DNA from: Candidatus Falkowiibacteriota bacterium
GTDB lineage: Bacteria; Patescibacteriota; Patescibacteriia; Patescibacteriales; SZUA-104
Direction: 5' to 3'
Length of the DNA: 9,071 bases
Assembly (NCBI GenBank): GCA_003231075.1
Contig: QIIF01000176.1
Location: forward strand, 1 to 9,071
Position numbers and translations under genes: made by a program. The notes under the pieces were generated by a model. That model did no database searches and was not told where the DNA came from. It saw only the letters and a list, made by a program, of their open reading frames with translations. This document shows positions 6,814 through 9,071 of the stretch, piece by piece; the first letter of the stretch is position 1, and each line of letters starts with the position of its first letter.

Positions 6814-6840
6814 AATAACGCCCTTTGAAAAGGCGTTATT
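6814..6840 (-). terminator. intrinsic terminator of the zinc-ribbon / NucS-like unit
   Basis: AATAACGCC (6814-6822) pairs with GGCGTTATT (6832-6840) across a 9-nt loop. On the - strand it is followed by a T-rich tract (ttttaattttta), as expected for the end of the transcript from the NucS-like gene. The + strand side is only weakly T-rich. Confidence 0.65.
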
Positions 6841-6863
6841 TGTATATTTGCCGTAAAATTTGT

Positions 6864-6895
6864 AAATTGAAATTTCGCTAAATTGAAATTTCGCT
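6864..6895. repeat. 16-bp perfect tandem duplication
   Basis: AAATTGAAATTTCGCT occurs twice head to tail (6864-6879, 6880-6895) with no mismatch, in the 3' untranslated stretch downstream of the NucS-like gene. It looks recent. Confidence 0.8.
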
Positions 6896-6897
6896 GC

Positions 6898-7002
6898 GGC
6901 AGAATCCATTAATCCAGGCTATCTAAAAACTCTATTTCGAAGAATTTGAGTTTAATAGTCAAAAATAGACTTTTTAAACAGCCTATAACAGAAAATTCTG
7001 CC
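6898..7002. repeat. 105-bp imperfect inverted repeat
   Basis: Terminal arms GGCAGAAT (6898-6905) and ATTCTGCC (6995-7002) are perfect. Inner arms 6916-6937 and 6963-6984 pair at 19 of 22 positions, and two of the three mismatches become G-U pairs in - strand RNA. A 25-nt loop separates them; about 10 nt between the outer and inner arms do not pair. It lies between the NucS-like stop and the terminator and looks like a small MITE-type element or a structured 3' UTR. Confidence 0.7.
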
Positions 7003-7041
7003 ACAGTGAACAATACATTCTTTTATTTCCGCTAAAATATT

Positions 7042-8072
7042 TTATTGTTTCTTTGTTTTAGCCAATTTTATTAAGAATTCATCAAACTGTTTTTCATTTT
7101 TAAAATAACCGCACCAAGATCCTCCTGCCCACTGATCTTTACTTAACTGCTTATCGTAAAAAGGAAATATCTTTTCAAAAAATTCTTCATCTATTCCAAA
7201 ATATTCAATAAATCTTTCTGTATAAACTTTATACCCCAACCCTCTTTCTGTGTCACTTTCCTTTGGAAAAATATTAAATATCACATTTCTTGATTTATTT
7301 TTACCTATTATGCCAATAAACGCCACACTGCTTAAAGTAGTAATACTTTGATCAAAATATTTTATTAAATCTTTAAAAACTTTTTGATAAAAATTACCGA
7401 CACCGTTTTTCTTGGCTATTTCTTCTAATTCTTCATAGGTCAAGGGCGGCTTTCTTTTTGAAGATGTTTTTGTTTGAATTCTATAATCAGCTTCGTTCGG
7501 CTCAATTAAAAATACTCTTGCCAAAAACTCTCCTCCCTTGTCTTTAAAATATTGAAATGTCGCCACATTTATGCCAACACCGTAAGTATTAGAAAGATAC
7601 TCAATAATTCTTTCAGAACTGCTATCTATTTCAGAGGCCACTATCAACATTTTATGATGCTCATTTAATATTTCTGGAATTTCCGCGCCAAACTTTTCCT
7701 TAAAAGATTTATCAAGCGGTCCATGTTCTTTTAAATACTTATCGGCAATTTCAAATATCCTTTCATTTGATAAATCATCTACCCATGAAGCATAATCCAA
7801 TACCTGGGCTGTTATTTCTCTTGATGTTTTATCGCGCTTTAATTCAACAATAACAACATCGCCCTTATAATCAAGGCACAGCAAATCTATTATTCCGCCA
7901 AAATCACTTTGTATCTGCCTACCTATTATTAATAAGTCATCTGAAATTATCGTAATGTCTTTCTCTATCCAATTTTCTAATCGTTCTTCTAAGTCTAATC
8001 TTGTTTTATAAATTTCATTTCATTCAATTCATTTCCGCTGGCAATTTCCCAAATTTTTATATCTTGTGGCAT
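7042..8072 (-). CDS. NucS/DUF91-like PDDEXK endonuclease, frameshifted near the N-terminus
   Basis: Nuclease-like protein with a NucS/DUF91-type PDDEXK core. The gene starts at the ATG at 8072 (MPQDIKIWEIASGNELNE...) but that frame stops at 7995-7997. The rest, from the TRLDLEERLENWIEKDI segment onward, continues in another frame to the stop at 7042. Removing one copy of a 5-bp tandem repeat at 8012-8025 joins them as ...NELNEIYKTRLDLEERL... and gives exactly 341 codons plus stop. In that product the metal-binding residues are D61 (GGIID) and E75-x-K77 (VELK), with Q88 and DY 91-92 following. The C-terminal half (about 190-341) is an unrecognised domain ending in a basic tail. The only start in the downstream frame near the break, a TTG at 7884, would lose D61. 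The gene lies 49 bp after the zinc-ribbon gene, probably in one transcript. It may be a pseudogene, phase-variable, or an assembly error. Confidence 0.75.
8012..8025. repeat. 5-bp tandem repeat responsible for the NucS-like frameshift
   Basis: On the + strand, ATTTC-ATTTC-ATTC (on the gene strand GAAT-GAAAT-GAAAT) contains two full and one partial copy. Deleting one 5-bp unit restores one continuous reading frame through the endonuclease gene. Confidence 0.8.
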
Positions 8073-8121
8073 AAAATTTATGTTAATCGTTTTTTAAAAA
8101 GTTTTATTCTTAATAAATTAT

Positions 8122-8688
8122 TTATTGTGCAGAAACTAAAACCACAAAAGCAGTCGCAGCTTCATCGCAACCAATAAGATTATCTGCATTCTCTGGAATG
8201 CTCTTGTTTATACCGGATATTATTTCTGATAGTTGTAAATTTACACCTTCTTTTTTAAGTTCTGTTTGAGCAGTAACCACATAATCACCAATACGGCTTT
8301 TACTATTTTCTTTACATTTTTTAACCAACTTATTAAGGTACATGTCAAATTTATTCACCATTTTTTGCGAAGGAATTACATTGCCAGTTTGTTGATTATT
8401 TTGTATTGACGCTAACATATACGCCGGACTATTTTTTGAAGAACCCAATGATGAACTACTTATATTATACCCGGTTTCAACACTAAGCGAATCTATAATA
8501 GCAATAAATATTACAAAAACGATTATTACTACTATAGCTTTAAGTAAAAATCTTGACTTTTCCTTTTTTAATTTTCTTTCTTCCGAAATTATTTTTTTTA
8601 AATCACTCCCGCAATGTTTGCACTTGATTGCCTCTAATTGAATCTCTTCTGCGCAATAAGGGCATTTAACAGCTTCTCCTTTAAACAT
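8122..8688 (-). CDS. zinc-ribbon membrane protein of unknown function
   Basis: A 188-residue protein. The N-terminus is a zinc ribbon with CPYC at 9-12 and CKHC at 23-26, of the kind found in many zinc-ribbon-domain proteins. A charged Lys/Glu linker follows (31-46), then one membrane segment (about 47-67), a Ser/Asn-rich stretch (75-105) and a C-terminal domain (about 106-188) with single cysteines at 125 and 174 that could form a disulfide outside the cell. Charge distribution suggests the zinc ribbon is cytoplasmic. I do not recognise the C-terminal domain. The ATG at 8688 lacks a strong Shine-Dalgarno sequence. An 18-bp perfect AT palindrome (8736-8753) containing TATAAT lies 48 bp upstream and may include the -10 region, but no convincing -35 was found. 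The gene probably leads a two-gene transcript with the NucS-like gene. Confidence 0.7.
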   Translation of the reverse strand: MFKGEAVKCPYCAEEIQLEAIKCKHCGSDLKKIISEERKLKKEKSRFLLKAIVVIIVFVIFIAIIDSLSVETGYNISSSSLGSSKNSPAYMLASIQNNQQTGNVIPSQKMVNKFDMYLNKLVKKCKENSKSRIGDYVVTAQTELKKEGVNLQLSEIISGINKSIPENADNLIGCDEAATAFVVLVSAQ

Positions 8689-8828
8689 AATTTATACAAC
8701 CCTAAGCTACAAAATCTTATAGCCTAAAATATGGCTAATAATTATAATTATTAAAATAAAACTTACAGTAGCCTTTTACTAATTTTAATGGATTGAATTT
8801 ATTATTACTCATATTTAGAATTATCTAC

Positions 8829-8976
8829 AAAAAAAAGGTCTCCCGCCGGCGGTGATCCTTTCGGACCACCATATACCCTTCGGGCATAGACCATAAACAC
8901 AGCACCGATCAGAAGACCGTCTTTATGCAAGTGGATTTCTGCCATACCTCGCGATAAAACCGCGAGGGTTAGGCGG
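8829..8976 (-). ncRNA. candidate structured RNA ending in an intrinsic terminator
   Basis: This stretch is richer in G+C than its surroundings and full of hairpins on the - strand. In order: CCTCGCG/CGCGAGG (8967-8961, 8953-8947); CATAAA/TTTATG enclosing smaller pairings (about 8926-8891); TATGCCC-gaa-GGGTATA (8888-8872); GGTGGTCC-GAAA-GGATCACC (8870-8851), capped by a GNRA tetraloop. GGTCT/AGACC (8892-8888, 8841-8837) closes the last two into a three-way junction followed by eight T's (8836-8829). CCGCC (8976-8972) could also pair with GGCGG (8847-8843), which would give an alternative fold or pseudoknot. No known RNA family was recognised. It could be a small RNA or a riboswitch-like leader of the zinc-ribbon gene. 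A 46-codon frame (8945-8805, starting MAEIHLHKDGLL) overlaps it and is a competing explanation. Confidence 0.4.
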
Positions 8977-9000
8977 ATTGTTTTAGTTGTTGATTACAAA

Positions 9001-9069
9001 TTACCACATCGGGATAAAAATATCAACCGTCATCATTCGCCGGAAATCCGAACCCGACACTTCGGGATG
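9001..9069 (-). other. possible C-terminal end of a gene entering from the right edge
   Basis: A frame on the - strand is open from the right edge to a TAA at 9001-9003, reading HPEVSGSDFRRMM and then TVDIFIPMW. It is too short to judge. The same stretch contains a small hairpin (CCCGA-agtg-TCGGG, about 9052-9066), so it may instead be non-coding and part of a longer RNA. Confidence 0.2.
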
Positions 9070-9071
9070 AA

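Noticed and set aside
6442..6909. A 79-codon + frame and a 62-codon - frame
   Set aside because: The first begins in the AbiE promoter and runs through repeats; the second covers palindrome copy 2 and the terminator. Neither resembles a protein.
8829..9071. tRNA, tmRNA, SRP RNA or RNase P RNA at the right edge
   Set aside because: The conserved landmarks of these RNAs were looked for by eye and not found; the GGTTCGGATTT stretch near 9045 lacks a matching T stem.
1..9071. CRISPR array or reassigned stop codon
   Set aside because: No regularly spaced direct repeats were seen, and the main genes read through with the standard code.

Overview
This AT-rich window (uvrA is visibly richer in G+C than its neighbours) looks like a chromosomal stretch from a Candidate Phyla Radiation (Patescibacteria) bacterium or a similar small-genome lineage. 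That is an inference from compact, Lys/Ile/Asn-rich proteins, the near absence of clear Shine-Dalgarno sequences, a minimal M56 peptidase, and intergenic gaps crowded with palindromic repeats. No rRNA, tRNA or CRISPR array was found.

Left part (1-1822, + strand): the 3' part of an M56 (BlaR1-like) membrane metallopeptidase, then a membrane-anchored protein with two tandem thioredoxin-like domains. Between them is a near-consensus promoter (TTGACA-17-TACAAT) whose -10 is overlapped by a palindrome resembling BlaI/MecI operators. This suggests that a BlaI-type repressor, probably encoded just upstream of the M56 gene, controls the thioredoxin-like gene.

Centre-left (1815-4865, - strand): uvrA, with its own sigma70-type promoter. 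It converges on and overlaps the thioredoxin-like gene by 8 bp. The uvrA coding region carries an in-frame 76-bp G/C-block palindromic element that adds about 26 residues.

Centre (4890-6806): an AbiE-type unit on the - strand. The AbiEi-like antitoxin/regulator is intact, with a good promoter and a palindromic candidate operator. The overlapping AbiEii-like nucleotidyltransferase toxin is cut to 82 residues. The unit is surrounded by palindromes, including two 106-bp copies of one element whose differences are almost all compensatory base-pair changes inside small hairpins.

Right part (6814-9071, - strand): a zinc-ribbon membrane protein followed by a NucS/DUF91-like PDDEXK endonuclease gene, which is frameshifted near its start by an apparent 5-bp tandem duplication. 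Downstream of it are a 105-bp imperfect inverted repeat, a 16-bp tandem duplication and a terminator. Upstream of the zinc-ribbon gene is a G+C-richer, hairpin-rich segment ending in a U-run, read as a candidate structured RNA; a 46-codon ORF overlaps it and cannot be excluded.

The strongest leads for something undescribed are the covarying modular palindrome, the in-frame element in uvrA, the candidate structured RNA at the right edge, and the BlaI-like operator linking an M56 protease to a double-thioredoxin protein.
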